DNA from: Flavobacterium urocaniciphilum
Lineage (GTDB): Bacteria; Bacteroidota; Bacteroidia; Flavobacteriales; Flavobacteriaceae
DNA: 64,000 nucleotides
NCBI RefSeq assembly: GCF_900110615.1
Contig: NZ_FOEI01000004.1
Span: 62,001 to 126,000, forward strand
Direction of reading: 5' to 3'
The position numbers were made by a program, and so were the translations under genes. The notes beneath the pieces were generated by a model. It was not told the DNA's origin and ran no database searches. It saw only the letters and a program-made list of their open reading frames with translations. Position 1 is the stretch's first letter. Every line of letters begins with the position of its first letter. This document shows, piece after piece, positions 19,401 to 28,418 of this stretch.

Positions 19401-22400
19401 ACCTCAAAACCGTTTGGCATTATACTTCTTTGCGTTTTACGAAGATCATTTTCATTCAGATGATCACACTAGTTATTATAATAATGAAAGAAATAAATTA
19501 AAGTTTGAAATTATTTCAATGCGCAATAAAATTGAACCAGGAAGTACTGAAAACTGGCAATTTAAAATTTTGAACTCAAAATTAGAATCGGAAATTGTAG
19601 CTAGTATGTACGATACTTCTTTAGATGATTTTGCAACATTAGATTGGGATATATTTAAAGACAAAGAAAACAGCATATATTTCCCAAGATTTTATAAGGA
19701 TTATTATAGTGATTTAGATTTCTATAATAACGAATCTAATAGTAAAATAAATTTCAGTTTTAATACTACAAATGATTTAAAATGGTTTCACAATGAAGAT
19801 TTAGAATCGAAAATAAATTCAAAAAAACAAAAGAAATCAAAAAATATTATTACTGGAAACATTCAAGCGAAAGATGAAATTCCGACTGAAATTTTCATCT
19901 CAAATATGAATAATAAAAAATATACTCATGCCGACTTTTATGGTAATTTTTCTATTGAAGGAAAACTAAATAACATTTTAGATATTAATATTCATAGTCA
20001 AAATTTTAAAACCAGAGTTACTGATACTAAAAATTTAAATGTAAAACTGAATATAGAAACACAACCACAAATTGCTCCACAATCGGAATTTGTAGTGGTG
20101 TATCGTCGATATATTCCTTTAAAAAGTAAAAAAATAAATATTGAAAGTAAAAGTGTTTATTTTGAAACTTATACAGTTCATCTTGACACTATGGATAGTG
20201 GCATTGAAAAATTTTTTGTACAATATGATACTCTAAGCAATGGCAGAGTAATGGAAAGGAAATTTTATACATCTAATGAAGAACTAGTTGAATATAATCA
20301 AGTATTTGATAGTGGAGATTCTCAAGAATATATTAGAAAAAGCAATTCAATATCAGCTAGTTCAAAAACTATTGAAACTGTAGTTGTTTCTGCTGGATAC
20401 AAAACAAATAAAGATAACAGACCAAACACAGTATTTCTAAAATCATTACAAGGACAAGTAGCTGGAGCAAATATCTCTTCTTTTTCAGGGCAACCTGGTA
20501 ATCAACAAAATGTCATAATTAGAGGAACTAGTTCATTTAATCCAAATTCAAATCCTTTATATATCATTGATGGAATTCCGGTAAGCATTGAAGAATTTAA
20601 AAAATTTAATCCTGATGATTTAGAAAATATCCAAGTTTTAAAAGGAACAGAAGCAACAGCATTATACGGAAGTAGAGCATCAAATGGGGTTATTGTAATT
20701 ACCACCAAAAAAGCCATGCAGGAACTTACCAATGTAAAAACACGTAAAAACTTTAATGAAACGGCTTTTTTCAAACCGCATGTAAAAACGGATAAAGACG
20801 GGAAATTTACATTAGAATTTACTACTCCAGAATCGTTAACCAGATGGCGTTTAAATATGTTTGCGCATAATAAAATGGCTGAATCTGAATTGTTTTCAAC
20901 TGAGATTATTGCGCAAAAAGATTTGATGATCATTCCGAACATGCCACGATTTGTGAGAGAAAATGACGAATTAGTAGTAACTGCTAAAATCTCAAATTTA
21001 TTAAACGAAGCCAAAACCGGAATTGCAAAACTTTCTTTATTTGATGCAGGAACAGGAAATCCAATTAACGCTTTGGTGGAAACTAAAGAAATACAAAATT
21101 TCACTTGCCTACCAAAAGGAAGTACTGTTGTACAATGGAAAATTAAAATTCCTGCAAATATTCAAGGGCTACAATATAAAATTGTTGCAAAAGCAGGAAA
21201 CTTTTCTGATGGTGAAGAAAACATTTTACCAGTGTTGAAAAATGCGGTTTTAATTACCGAATCGCAACCAATTTGGTTAAAAACAAACGATACTAAAACA
21301 GTAACATTTGACAATTTAAACCAACCATCAACCACTAAAGAAAACTATAAAATCAGTATCAATTTGGTGACTAATCCAATTTGGTCGGTTATAGAATCGT
21401 TACCGTATTTAATGGAATACGAACATGATTGTGCCGAACAAACGTTTAGTAAGTTATTTGCGAATTCTATTTCGGAAAAAATTGTAAATGATAATCCGAA
21501 AATAAAATCGCTTTTAGAAAATTGGAAACAAAATCCGACTTCAAAATTGAAAATGAATGAAGAATTAAAATCGGTTTTACTTTCTGAAACGCCGTGGTTA
21601 GTGGAAAACAACAATGAATTACAAAAACGTGTTTCAAACTTATTAGATGTTGCCAAATTGAAAACAACCAATGAAGTATTATTTAACAAACTGAAAGAAA
21701 AACAAAGTTCAACTGGTGGTTTCAGTTGGTTTGGAGTAGGAAACGAAAACGAATACATTACACGTCATATTTTAAGCGGAATCGGACATTTAAACAAATT
21801 AAATCCGGAAAGCATAACTAAATATGAAGAAATTGTATCGAAAGGAATTAGTTATTTAGATTCGAAATTTGAAACTTCTAAAACAAATAGAATAGTAAAT
21901 ACCGATTTACATTATATGTATGCGAGAAGTTTCTTTTTAAAAGCGCATCCGTTAAGCACAAAACAAGATTCCATTCTGAAATTACAATTAGCCGATTACA
22001 AGAAAAATTGGTTACAACAATCGTTATATCAAAAAACAATTTTGGCTTTGGTGTTACATCGTTTTGATGACAGAAGTTTTGCTAAAAAAATCATTGAACA
22101 TTTACGAGAAAGCACCATTTTAGATGAAACGAAAGGGATGTTTTGGAAGGAAAACACAAATGGTTATTATTGGTATCAATCAAGTATTGAATTGCAAGCT
22201 TTATTAATTGAAGCCTTTGCCGAAATTGATTACAAAGCCAATGAAATTGAAGCCATGAAAGTTTGGTTGATTAACAACAAGCAAAACAAAAACTGGAATA
22301 CTACGAAATCGAGTGCTTTAGCCATAAATGCGATTATTTCTTTTGGGAAAGATTGGATCAATAGTGAAAGTAAAATTCAGATTAATGATGGTAAAAATGG

Positions 22401-22992
22401 AGCTATTCAACAACAATTGAATTCGAAGTTAAAAGAAACTGAAAACGGATTAATCAATCTAGAAATTAAAAAAGAAGATATTGCTAAGAGTTTTACAGGT
22501 GTGAAAATAGAAAACAAAGGCATTACTCCTGTTTATGGTGGCGTATATTATCAGTATTTTGAAAATTTAGATAAAATAACTGCTACAACAAGTACTGATT
22601 ATTCTATTAAAAAAGAATTATTAAAAGATGATAAAGTGATATCAACTGAAACTTTAAAAGTAGGTGATTTAGTTACGATTCGATTAACTTTTAAAACTGA
22701 AAAAGATTTGGAATTTGTTCACGTGAAAGATTTACGTGCGAGTTGTTTTGAACCGGTTGATGTACTTTCAGAAACAAAATGGATTAATAACACTTATTAT
22801 TATATGAGCACCAAAGATGTGGCTTCGCACTTTTTCTTTGATAATTTACCAAAAGGAACGTATGTATTAGACTATAAAGTTCGAGTGAATAACGAAGGTG
22901 AATTTTCTGATGGTTATGCGAATTTACAAAGTATGTATGCACCAGAATTTTCAGCACATTCTAATAGTGGAAAAATTAAAACGATTAAATAA
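16405..22992 (+). CDS. Alpha-2-macroglobulin family protein with an embedded TonB plug domain
   Basis: A 2195-residue exported protein; the start is the ATG at 16405, which begins the signal peptide MNKILTTIIFTLIISLTTQAQ, not the upstream TTG. Domains in order: a helical N-terminal region; a carboxypeptidase-regulatory-like sandwich near 470 (FYFRDRKTGKPLSNVFIRTD); an MG2 domain near 560 (FDRAIYRPGQKMFYKG); several macroglobulin sandwiches; at about 1320-1435 a TonB-receptor plug-like segment (SLQGQVAGANI, NVIIRGTSSFNPNSNPLYII, YGSRASNGVIVITTKK); the A2M core with TRWRLNMFAH; and a thioester-type CAEQ motif with Cys at about 1676, followed by the alpha-toroid. There is no outer-membrane barrel. 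Bacterial A2Ms trap proteases at the envelope. Monocistronic. Confidence 0.88.
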   Translation: MNKILTTIIFTLIISLTTQAQNFTKKWQKVYQLEIQGKTKSAYEEVLKIHNLALAKKNDIQQVKSFIYLSNFKNILFEKAETNFFSEIQKEINISSEIGKAFLYQYYAIQLNDHFNDDYNILYRDKMTDRNSTDIAIWDKEKFETEIFSNFEKSIVNKELLSSLKVVDFTDLITQVDAYFIDNNKNVYQFFIENYINTINKMEEFNYYDKIDFNAFYFSKSETYTTLDFKTIDKNSIRKTAELYQVLEKSSSENPSKFTIDRLKFFNSICNNQNENFKAIEKLHNDFNTSKEFDLFYAELLINFANKNEYKDYNFKALDILNKLTANKTNPKLYTDAHNLKETVLAKELHTRIKKEIYPNENFKAFITYKNIDTLSISYYKINVNNNYSFKNDSLVLEYMNTHQADKSFFKTLTKKNDYLSYTTEILLEPVDSGNYLIVIGTPKKNGNYSFSYNILKCNALDYFKEEKIGVENFYFRDRKTGKPLSNVFIRTDEKTYQSDENGKFSIAQPKYDNNKKLYSYPITLIHEKDTVLTSIPYDRRGYYYVNNYKDDEEIDAKAYVYFDRAIYRPGQKMFYKGIITQVKNYKSSVVPYLTVKVEIENPDGETVKTLEVQTNEFGSFSGEFDIPANGLTGEYEITIDEPETIENDSLYYNEEEEEHRFWDNADLDYDNFYFKVEEYKRPTFEVKMDKITTEWKLGDTIILKGKAIGLAGNTISDAEVKANINYSFKDASKSVKNINKDFNTKTKTDGTFEIEIPTNELSDNNGNYYYAFYTNIDVIDINGETRNTRQNAFISNKEFNLEVFLPYNALKEEKKEIVIQAKTLNGVEKHVKGKLNIYKIVTDENIFKRKFGKPEIETIDSLTFAKLYPFEVYNDNEKPRKDLLKTIDFDTKTNTIYNLDFLEVGQYSFEAVAFDGKQNKIETTREITINTNLAHKPAESMFRYFISPTTKSNSVEVVFKSKIDDLFITCFEYNENGKIAKEHLIQLQNGEGKLLFAKPQNRLALYFFAFYEDHFHSDDHTSYYNNERNKLKFEIISMRNKIEPGSTENWQFKILNSKLESEIVASMYDTSLDDFATLDWDIFKDKENSIYFPRFYKDYYSDLDFYNNESNSKINFSFNTTNDLKWFHNEDLESKINSKKQKKSKNIITGNIQAKDEIPTEIFISNMNNKKYTHADFYGNFSIEGKLNNILDINIHSQNFKTRVTDTKNLNVKLNIETQPQIAPQSEFVVVYRRYIPLKSKKINIESKSVYFETYTVHLDTMDSGIEKFFVQYDTLSNGRVMERKFYTSNEELVEYNQVFDSGDSQEYIRKSNSISASSKTIETVVVSAGYKTNKDNRPNTVFLKSLQGQVAGANISSFSGQPGNQQNVIIRGTSSFNPNSNPLYIIDGIPVSIEEFKKFNPDDLENIQVLKGTEATALYGSRASNGVIVITTKKAMQELTNVKTRKNFNETAFFKPHVKTDKDGKFTLEFTTPESLTRWRLNMFAHNKMAESELFSTEIIAQKDLMIIPNMPRFVRENDELVVTAKISNLLNEAKTGIAKLSLFDAGTGNPINALVETKEIQNFTCLPKGSTVVQWKIKIPANIQGLQYKIVAKAGNFSDGEENILPVLKNAVLITESQPIWLKTNDTKTVTFDNLNQPSTTKENYKISINLVTNPIWSVIESLPYLMEYEHDCAEQTFSKLFANSISEKIVNDNPKIKSLLENWKQNPTSKLKMNEELKSVLLSETPWLVENNNELQKRVSNLLDVAKLKTTNEVLFNKLKEKQSSTGGFSWFGVGNENEYITRHILSGIGHLNKLNPESITKYEEIVSKGISYLDSKFETSKTNRIVNTDLHYMYARSFFLKAHPLSTKQDSILKLQLADYKKNWLQQSLYQKTILALVLHRFDDRSFAKKIIEHLRESTILDETKGMFWKENTNGYYWYQSSIELQALLIEAFAEIDYKANEIEAMKVWLINNKQNKNWNTTKSSALAINAIISFGKDWINSESKIQINDGKNGAIQQQLNSKLKETENGLINLEIKKEDIAKSFTGVKIENKGITPVYGGVYYQYFENLDKITATTSTDYSIKKELLKDDKVISTETLKVGDLVTIRLTFKTEKDLEFVHVKDLRASCFEPVDVLSETKWINNTYYYMSTKDVASHFFFDNLPKGTYVLDYKVRVNNEGEFSDGYANLQSMYAPEFSAHSNSGKIKTIK

Positions 22993-23017
22993 TAATGTCT
23001 TCGTGAGGAACAAATAA

Positions 23018-23088
23018 GTCATTGCGAGGTACGAAGCAATCTAACGTAGCATACAACAGATTGCTTCGTCGTTCCTCCTCGCTATTAC
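23018..23088. repeat. Palindromic REP-like repeat, left of the GIY-YIG gene
   Basis: A forward copy (GTCATTGCGAGG...ACGAAGCAATCT, 23018-23042) and an inverted copy (AGATTGCTTCGT...CCTCGC, 23058-23088) form a hairpin with a perfect 12-bp inner stem (ACGAAGCAATCT with AGATTGCTTCGT). The same half-unit recurs at 23424 and 23584. Confidence 0.85.
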
Positions 23089-23113
23089 AATCATCTAAGC
23101 CATCTAAACAAAT

Positions 23114-23419
23114 ATGAAACCAGGATTTATTTATATAGTAACAAACAAAAACAATAGTACATTATATATCGGAGTAACTTCTAATTTACCGAAAAGAATT
23201 GCTGAACATAAAGAAAAAAGATATCAAAATTCTTTTTCGGCTAGATATAATTTAGACAAGTTAGTTTATTTTGAGAAATTTGAAATAATTAGTGATGCAA
23301 TAGCTAGAGAAAAACAACTTAAAGGAGGCAATAGAACCAACAAAGAAAAATTAATAAATAGCCTTAATCCTGAATGGAATGATTTGTACGAAGAAATCAA
23401 AGACATTATGATTGTTTAA
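23114..23419 (+). CDS. GIY-YIG family nuclease
   Basis: A 101-residue single-domain GIY-YIG protein of the UPF0213/URI-like small type. The signature is FIYIVTNKNNSTLYIGVT, followed by the conserved Arg in LPKRIAEHK and the catalytic-region Glu in AIAREKQLKGGNRTNKEKLI. In this fold the Tyr residues and a Glu on the second helix support metal-dependent phosphodiester cleavage. The gene lies between near-identical copies of a palindromic repeat at 23058-23088 and 23424-23454, an arrangement like that of REP-associated endonucleases. No other gene is co-transcribed. Confidence 0.88.
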   Translation: MKPGFIYIVTNKNNSTLYIGVTSNLPKRIAEHKEKRYQNSFSARYNLDKLVYFEKFEIISDAIAREKQLKGGNRTNKEKLINSLNPEWNDLYEEIKDIMIV

Positions 23420-23423
23420 AAAC

Positions 23424-23454
23424 AGATTGCTTCGTCGTTTCTCCTCGCAATGAC
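23424..23454 (-). repeat. REP-like repeat copy, right of the GIY-YIG gene
   Basis: AGATTGCTTCGTCGTT with CTCCTCGCAATGAC. It matches the copy at 23058-23088 at 28 of 31 positions in the same orientation, so the nuclease gene is bracketed by direct repeats. A short fragment, TTCGCAATGAC, follows near 23466. Confidence 0.82.
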
Positions 23455-23538
23455 GTTGTGAAAAGTTCGCAATGACAATCGAAAAAATAGAAATCAAGTT
23501 TTCCTATTATGTAAAATACTCTATTAAGTAAAAACAAT

Positions 23539-23568
23539 AAACCTCCAAGATTGCTCTTGGAGGTTTTT
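23539..23568. terminator. Bidirectional intrinsic terminator
   Basis: AAACCTCCAAGA and TCTTGGAGGTTT form a 12-bp stem with a TTGC loop and T runs on both strands. It separates the GIY-YIG region from the convergent S46 peptidase gene. Confidence 0.85.
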
Positions 23569-23583
23569 AAATTGTATTGGAAT

Positions 23584-23609
23584 AGATTGCTTCGCAAGCT
23601 CGCAATGAC
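23584..23609 (-). repeat. REP-like repeat copy abutting the S46 peptidase stop codon
   Basis: AGATTGCTTCGCAAGCTCGCAATGAC, a shorter variant of the same repeat. Its last base is the first base of the peptidase stop codon complement, so the repeat sits directly at the gene end. Confidence 0.75.
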
Positions 23610-25756
23610 TACTTCACAATTGTCATTTCGTCTACAATATGTTTAGCACCTGAGAAATTCTCAATTACCCATAATACATAACGAATATCAACGTTAATTG
23701 TTCTTTGTAATTTTTTATCGAAGATTACGTCTCCAGCCATAGCTTCAATGTTACCATCAAATGCTAAACCGATTAATTCACCTTTACCGTTTAATACTGG
23801 AGAACCTGAGTTACCACCTGTAATATCGTTATCAGTTAAGAAACAAACGTGTAAAGAACCATCTTTATCAGCATAACGACCAAAATCTTTTTTAGCGTTC
23901 ATTTCTAATACTTTTGCAGGTAAATCGAATTCTAAATCACCTTTTTTGTATTTTTTAACCTGACCAGCTAAAGTTGTGTAGTTGTTAATTGTAGCATCAT
24001 TACGTTTGTCTGCTGGTAAAGAACGTACTTTTCCGTAAGTTAAACGTAACGTTGAGTTTGCATCTGGATATAAAGTTGTACCAATTTTAGATTCTCTTAA
24101 ACCTTCTACTAATAAACGAAAAGAAGCACTAAAATCGTTTTGAGCTTTTGCTAACTCATCACTTCTTTTGCTAAAGTGAGATAATAAATCATTAGATAAT
24201 ACAAATAATGGATCGTTAGCAACCATAGCTTCTGATGGGTAATCTAAGAAAGCTTTAATTTTATCTTTAGATGTAAAAATACTTAAGTCGAAAATAGCGT
24301 TAACTTGTTTAGTAAAATCACCATTATTTTCCTTAGCCATTTTTTCAACCATTGGAGCTAAAGTATAACCAGCTTTTTTAGCATATAAGCTTAATTGAGC
24401 AGCTAAGATATCTTTTTCAGCAGGAATATGTAATTCTTTATACATTTCTTCTGCCATTTCCATAATTGCTGGAGCCATTTCTGCACGTTTAGCAGCGTCA
24501 GCTTTAGCATAGTTTTCTAATTGTTTTCCTAAACCTCTTCCAACAGCACCGAAAGCTGAAGTTCTGAATAATTGAGTTAAGTAGTTATCATGACGTGATT
24601 TCTCATTTGTCATTGCATAATACTTATTGATTGTAGCTACAACATTACCATATTTAGCTTTGTTTGCTGGTTTGTTCGCCCAAGTGTTGAATTTAGCTTC
24701 TTGTGCAGCTTTAGATTTAGCTGTACCAAATTTTGTTAAAGCGTCAATCATTCCTTGACGGTTTTTCCAGTAGTTAGCTACACCTGCAAATTTAGAAGCG
24801 TAAATTAAATTTAAAGCATCAGACTGAACCATGTATTTTTTCATTTGGTCCATTCCTGTTTTAGAACCTTCAACCCAAGCTGGATAAGCAAATTTTACGT
24901 TTTGCTCAATTCCACCTGCAGGCATCCAACGGTTTGTTCTACCTGGATAACCTAAAATCATAGCGAAGTCGTTTTCTTTAACTCCACCTAAATTAACAGG
25001 TAAATGGTGTTTTGGTTTTAATGGAACGTTGTTTGGAGAATAATCCGCTGGATTACCGTTAGCATCTGCATAAATTCTGAACATTGAGAAATCTGCAGTA
25101 TGACGAGGCCATTCCCAGTTGTCTGTATCACCACCAAATTTTCCTAAACTTTCTGGAGGAGTACCAACTAAACGAACGTCTTTATAATCTTGGTATACGA
25201 AATAGTAATATTCGTTTCCTTGGAAAAATGAACGTACAGAAACTGTATATTTTCCACCTTCGTTGTTTTCTTTTTCAATTTTAGCAATTTCAGCATTGAT
25301 AGCTTTTTCTCTATCTGCTTCGCTCATACTTGGATTAACAACTGATAAAATTCTTTTTGAACAATCGTCCATTCTAACGAAGAAACGAACAAATAAACTA
25401 GAAGGCTTTAATTCTTCTTTTCTATTTGCTGCCCAATAACCATTTTTTAAATGATTTTTTTCAGCAGTAGATAATTCAGCAATTGCATCATAACCACAGT
25501 GGTGGTTTGTTAATACTAATCCGTCTTTAGAAATTAATTCAGCCGTACATCCACCGTTAAATTGAACGATCGCATCTTTTAAACTGTGGTTGTTAATGCT
25601 GTAAATTTCTTGAGGTGTTAATTGTAACCCCATTTTTTGCATATCGCGGTGGTTTAATCTTTCAATAAACATTAAAAACCACATTCCTTCATCGGCCTTA
25701 ACACTAAATGGTACTAATGTTATAGCAGCAATTAAGGAAACAATAAATTTTCTCAT
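23609..25756 (-). CDS. S46 family dipeptidyl-peptidase, DPP7-like
   Basis: A 715-residue secreted serine peptidase. The signal peptide ends at about VKA-DEG (residue 21). The catalytic His is in LTNHHCGY (about His86), the Asp is expected in the GGDTDNWEWPRHTADF region, and the Ser is in TGGNSGSPVLNGKG. The helical domain between them is of normal length. S46 enzymes remove dipeptides from peptide N termini in the periplasm. In Porphyromonas DPP11 an Arg after the FD of the substrate pocket gives acidic specificity, while DPP7 has Gly. Here the sequence is LAFDGN, so a hydrophobic or broad preference is inferred. A near-consensus TATATTCG box lies upstream. Confidence 0.92.
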   Translation of the reverse strand: MRKFIVSLIAAITLVPFSVKADEGMWFLMFIERLNHRDMQKMGLQLTPQEIYSINNHSLKDAIVQFNGGCTAELISKDGLVLTNHHCGYDAIAELSTAEKNHLKNGYWAANRKEELKPSSLFVRFFVRMDDCSKRILSVVNPSMSEADREKAINAEIAKIEKENNEGGKYTVSVRSFFQGNEYYYFVYQDYKDVRLVGTPPESLGKFGGDTDNWEWPRHTADFSMFRIYADANGNPADYSPNNVPLKPKHHLPVNLGGVKENDFAMILGYPGRTNRWMPAGGIEQNVKFAYPAWVEGSKTGMDQMKKYMVQSDALNLIYASKFAGVANYWKNRQGMIDALTKFGTAKSKAAQEAKFNTWANKPANKAKYGNVVATINKYYAMTNEKSRHDNYLTQLFRTSAFGAVGRGLGKQLENYAKADAAKRAEMAPAIMEMAEEMYKELHIPAEKDILAAQLSLYAKKAGYTLAPMVEKMAKENNGDFTKQVNAIFDLSIFTSKDKIKAFLDYPSEAMVANDPLFVLSNDLLSHFSKRSDELAKAQNDFSASFRLLVEGLRESKIGTTLYPDANSTLRLTYGKVRSLPADKRNDATINNYTTLAGQVKKYKKGDLEFDLPAKVLEMNAKKDFGRYADKDGSLHVCFLTDNDITGGNSGSPVLNGKGELIGLAFDGNIEAMAGDVIFDKKLQRTINVDIRYVLWVIENFSGAKHIVDEMTIVK

Positions 25757-25868
25757 AATTATTAGTAATTTGTTTTGAGGTGCGAATATAATCTAAATAA
25801 AAAAATAACGTAAATTTTTGAAGAATTAAAACATCTTGTTAAGAAAATTTTAACTTTTTTTAAAACAA

Positions 25869-25900
25869 AAAAGGCATGTTGATTACTCAGCATGCCTTTT
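25869..25900 (-). terminator. Intrinsic terminator of the M43 protease gene
   Basis: AAAAGGCATG and CATGCCTTTT form a 10-bp stem with a 12-base loop about 20 bases past the minus-strand stop codon. A/T runs flank both sides. Confidence 0.85.
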
Positions 25901-25918
25901 ACTATAATTAATTGATAA

Positions 25919-27199
25919 TTATTCTATTACAATTTTCTTAGTAATAACATCTTTATCTGTTTTAATAGTCATAAAATAGATTCCTCTACTAGCAACATTA
26001 TTTAAATTAACTTCTTTAATCAAATCAGAATTACCACTGAATTCATAATCATAAATTGCTTTTCCAGTAACATCTAAAATCTTAACTGTAAAGTCAGTAA
26101 CCACTTCTTTGAATTCAATATTAAAAATTCCTTTATTTGGATTTGGATAAATACTAAAATTAGAATTTTCAATTGAGGCTGTACTTAATACATTATCCTT
26201 ATATTCAGATAAAATAGTATTAATGTATGCTAAAGCAACGTTTTTCTGTCCAACTGTAAACATGTACATACAAGCATCATTTGAATAATCCATATAATTC
26301 ATTGACAATACTTTTTCCGGTGCGATACAAGCATCTATAGAACCGTCTGCAACACATCCGTAAGTTGCTGCCGCTTGTTTTGGAGTATCAGCAATTCCAT
26401 CTGAATCTGCACCTCCACAATTCGTTGCAGTTGAACTAGCAGATTTAAAAATATGATTTAAATTAAAAAAATGTCCTAATTCATGAGTAACCGTTCTACC
26501 TAAATTATAAGGAGCACCTGGCACATAACCTGTACAACCAGCTCCAGAAGCAAATGCATTATTATCCATAACTACTGTTTGACCAGCAGCTGGAGAACCT
26601 CCAAGTGGAGAATAACCCAAAATACCACCAGAAATATTTCTTACAACGAAGTTCATATAACCATTCCAATCTAAATCGGAATCAGCATTTAACAAAAAGT
26701 CTGTTCCAAAAGTAACAGCCATTTCACCATTTACCAAACCTGAAGAAGCAGGATGGTTTTGAGTAGCAATAACAAATTCAATATCTAAGTCACCTACATT
26801 TACACCAGGATAATGCACACTTGCATCATTCCATAATGCAATATCAGCATTCGTTGCATTATAGTCTGCATTTAAAATATCAACTTGGTTTTGAGCAAAA
26901 TTTCTTAAACAAGCTTTTAAAGTCGCATTTGCAGAACCAGCCGATGGATAATGTACTGCTACTGGTATTCTAATTATTACGTTAGCATTATCTACAACAT
27001 TTCCGTTTCTTTTTGCAAGTTCTCTTTCAATTATTTTTTGATATTCAACTTGAAATCTTGCTTGTCTTTCTTCATATTGCTTTTTAAGCACAGGGTTGAA
27101 CATAATTGTATTCATATGTTCCTCCATTCCACAAGTACGTTGTTGACCAAATCCTATTTGAGCAACTAAAGCAATAAGTAAAAATAATTTTGTTTTCAT
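25919..27199 (-). CDS. M43 (cytophagalysin-type) zinc metalloprotease with T9SS sorting domain
   Basis: A 426-residue secreted protease. A signal peptide (MKTKLFLLIALVAQIGFGQ) and a propeptide-like helical stretch are followed by a metzincin-type catalytic domain. The zinc site is in VTHELGHFFNLNH (HExxHxxxxxH), and the Met-turn is in LSMNYMDYSND. Cysteines around (CGGADSDG, YGCVADGS, DACI) fit the M43 pappalysin family. The last 80 residues (SIYPNPNKGIFNIEF to KKIVIE) are a type A T9SS sorting domain, so export is via the type IX system to the cell surface or medium. Probably monocistronic. Confidence 0.93.
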   Translation of the reverse strand: MKTKLFLLIALVAQIGFGQQRTCGMEEHMNTIMFNPVLKKQYEERQARFQVEYQKIIERELAKRNGNVVDNANVIIRIPVAVHYPSAGSANATLKACLRNFAQNQVDILNADYNATNADIALWNDASVHYPGVNVGDLDIEFVIATQNHPASSGLVNGEMAVTFGTDFLLNADSDLDWNGYMNFVVRNISGGILGYSPLGGSPAAGQTVVMDNNAFASGAGCTGYVPGAPYNLGRTVTHELGHFFNLNHIFKSASSTATNCGGADSDGIADTPKQAAATYGCVADGSIDACIAPEKVLSMNYMDYSNDACMYMFTVGQKNVALAYINTILSEYKDNVLSTASIENSNFSIYPNPNKGIFNIEFKEVVTDFTVKILDVTGKAIYDYEFSGNSDLIKEVNLNNVASRGIYFMTIKTDKDVITKKIVIE

Positions 27200-27252
27200 T
27201 TGGGTAAATTTTATTATAATTTGTAAAAATATAAAAAAAAGACGTAATTATG

Positions 27253-28254
27253 TTATGAATTTAACATTTTCCACAATTTATCTTTCAATTCTGTTAATCC
27301 TTGTTGAGCAACAGAAGAAATAAACATGTAATTTAAACCTTTAAAAGCTACATCTAATTCAGCTTTCATTTCAGCTTGTAATTCATCATCTAACATATCA
27401 CATTTAGAAATTACAATCAGCTTGTCCTTATCTAACATTTCCGGATTGTATCTTCTTAATTCGTCAATTAAAATTTCATATTCTTTTTTAATATCTTCCG
27501 TATCGGCTGGAATTAAAAATAATAATGTTGAATTTCTTTCAATATGACGTAAGAAATAATGACCTAAACCTTTTCCTTCTGCAGCACCTTCAATAATACC
27601 TGGGATATCAGCAATTACAAACGATTGAAAATCGCGATACGCTACAATTCCTAAATTTGGTTTTAAAGTTGTAAAAGGATAATCGGCAATTTTTGGTTTA
27701 GCAGAAGTTAATACTGATAATAATGTAGATTTTCCAGCATTTGGAAAACCAACTAAACCAACATCGGCTAAAACTTTTAACTCTAAGATGATATCCACTT
27801 CTTCACCTGGAATACCAGGTTGTGCATAACGAGGCGTTTGATTAGTTGAACTTCTAAAATGCCAGTTTCCTAATCCACCTTTTCCACCTTTTGCTAAGAT
27901 TTTAGTTTCACCATCGTCTGTAATTTCAAATAATACTTCACCTGTTTCTTTGTCTTTTACAACAGTTCCTAACGGCACTTCTACAAACTTATCTTCACCA
28001 TCAGCACCTGTACTTCGGCTACTACCACCATCACCACCATGACCTGCTTTTACATGACGCAAAAACTTCAAGTGAAATAATGTCCAAAGATTTTTATTCC
28101 CTCTTATAATAACATGACCTCCACGACCACCATCTCCACCATCTGGACCACCTTTTTCAATAAATTTTTCTCTGTGTAAGTGAGAAGATCCTTTTCCTCC
28201 TTTACCAGATGCAGCATATATTTTTACGTAGTCTACGAAATTACCTTCTGTCAT
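27253..28254 (-). CDS. obgE: GTPase Obg
   Basis: A 333-residue Obg GTPase. The N-terminal glycine-rich Obg fold ([33 protein letters not shown]) is followed by the G domain: G1 [11 protein letters not shown], switch [13 protein letters not shown]3 [16 protein letters not shown], and G4 as SKCDML in place of the usual NKxD. The C-terminal OCT domain is lacking, as in many Bacteroidota. Obg acts on the large ribosomal subunit and in the stringent response. It has its own -7 box, separated from the upstream gene by a terminator. Confidence 0.95.
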   Translation of the reverse strand: MTEGNFVDYVKIYAASGKGGKGSSHLHREKFIEKGGPDGGDGGRGGHVIIRGNKNLWTLFHLKFLRHVKAGHGGDGGSSRSTGADGEDKFVEVPLGTVVKDKETGEVLFEITDDGETKILAKGGKGGLGNWHFRSSTNQTPRYAQPGIPGEEVDIILELKVLADVGLVGFPNAGKSTLLSVLTSAKPKIADYPFTTLKPNLGIVAYRDFQSFVIADIPGIIEGAAEGKGLGHYFLRHIERNSTLLFLIPADTEDIKKEYEILIDELRRYNPEMLDKDKLIVISKCDMLDDELQAEMKAELDVAFKGLNYMFISSVAQQGLTELKDKLWKMLNS

Positions 28255-28336
28255 TATATGAATTTTGAAGTTTGAAATTAGAAAATCAACTATCTAATTA
28301 TCAAACTAATTGTTATTTAATTATTTTTCAGTCGGC

Positions 28337-28344
28337 AAAGATAC
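28337..28344 (-). promoter_or_regulatory. -7 element of the obgE promoter
   Basis: On the minus strand this reads TATCTTTG, an exact match to the Bacteroidota TAnnTTTG box. It lies between the terminator of the preceding gene and obgE. No TTG is found at exactly 19 bases upstream, so only the -7 part is firm. Confidence 0.55.
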
Positions 28345-28365
28345 AATTTTTAAGCTATCAAAAAA

Positions 28366-28398
28366 AAGAACAGCTTTCGTAATTGAAAGCTGTTCTTA
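28366..28398 (-). terminator. Intrinsic terminator of the CNNM/CorC-like gene
   Basis: AAGAACAGCTTTC and GAAAGCTGTTCTT form a 13-bp stem with a short loop, ending in a T-rich run on the minus strand. It lies about 20 bases after the stop of the upstream minus-strand gene. Confidence 0.88.
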
Positions 28399-28418
28399 AT
28401 TATAGTATAATAATACAA

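Noticed and set aside
20502..21104. A 200-codon minus-strand frame inside the macroglobulin gene
   Set aside because: It lies wholly within a well-supported gene, has no recognisable domain and no start signals.
23406..23597. A 63-codon minus-strand frame over the REP-like repeats
   Set aside because: Its sequence is a translation of the palindromic repeats and the terminator, not a gene.
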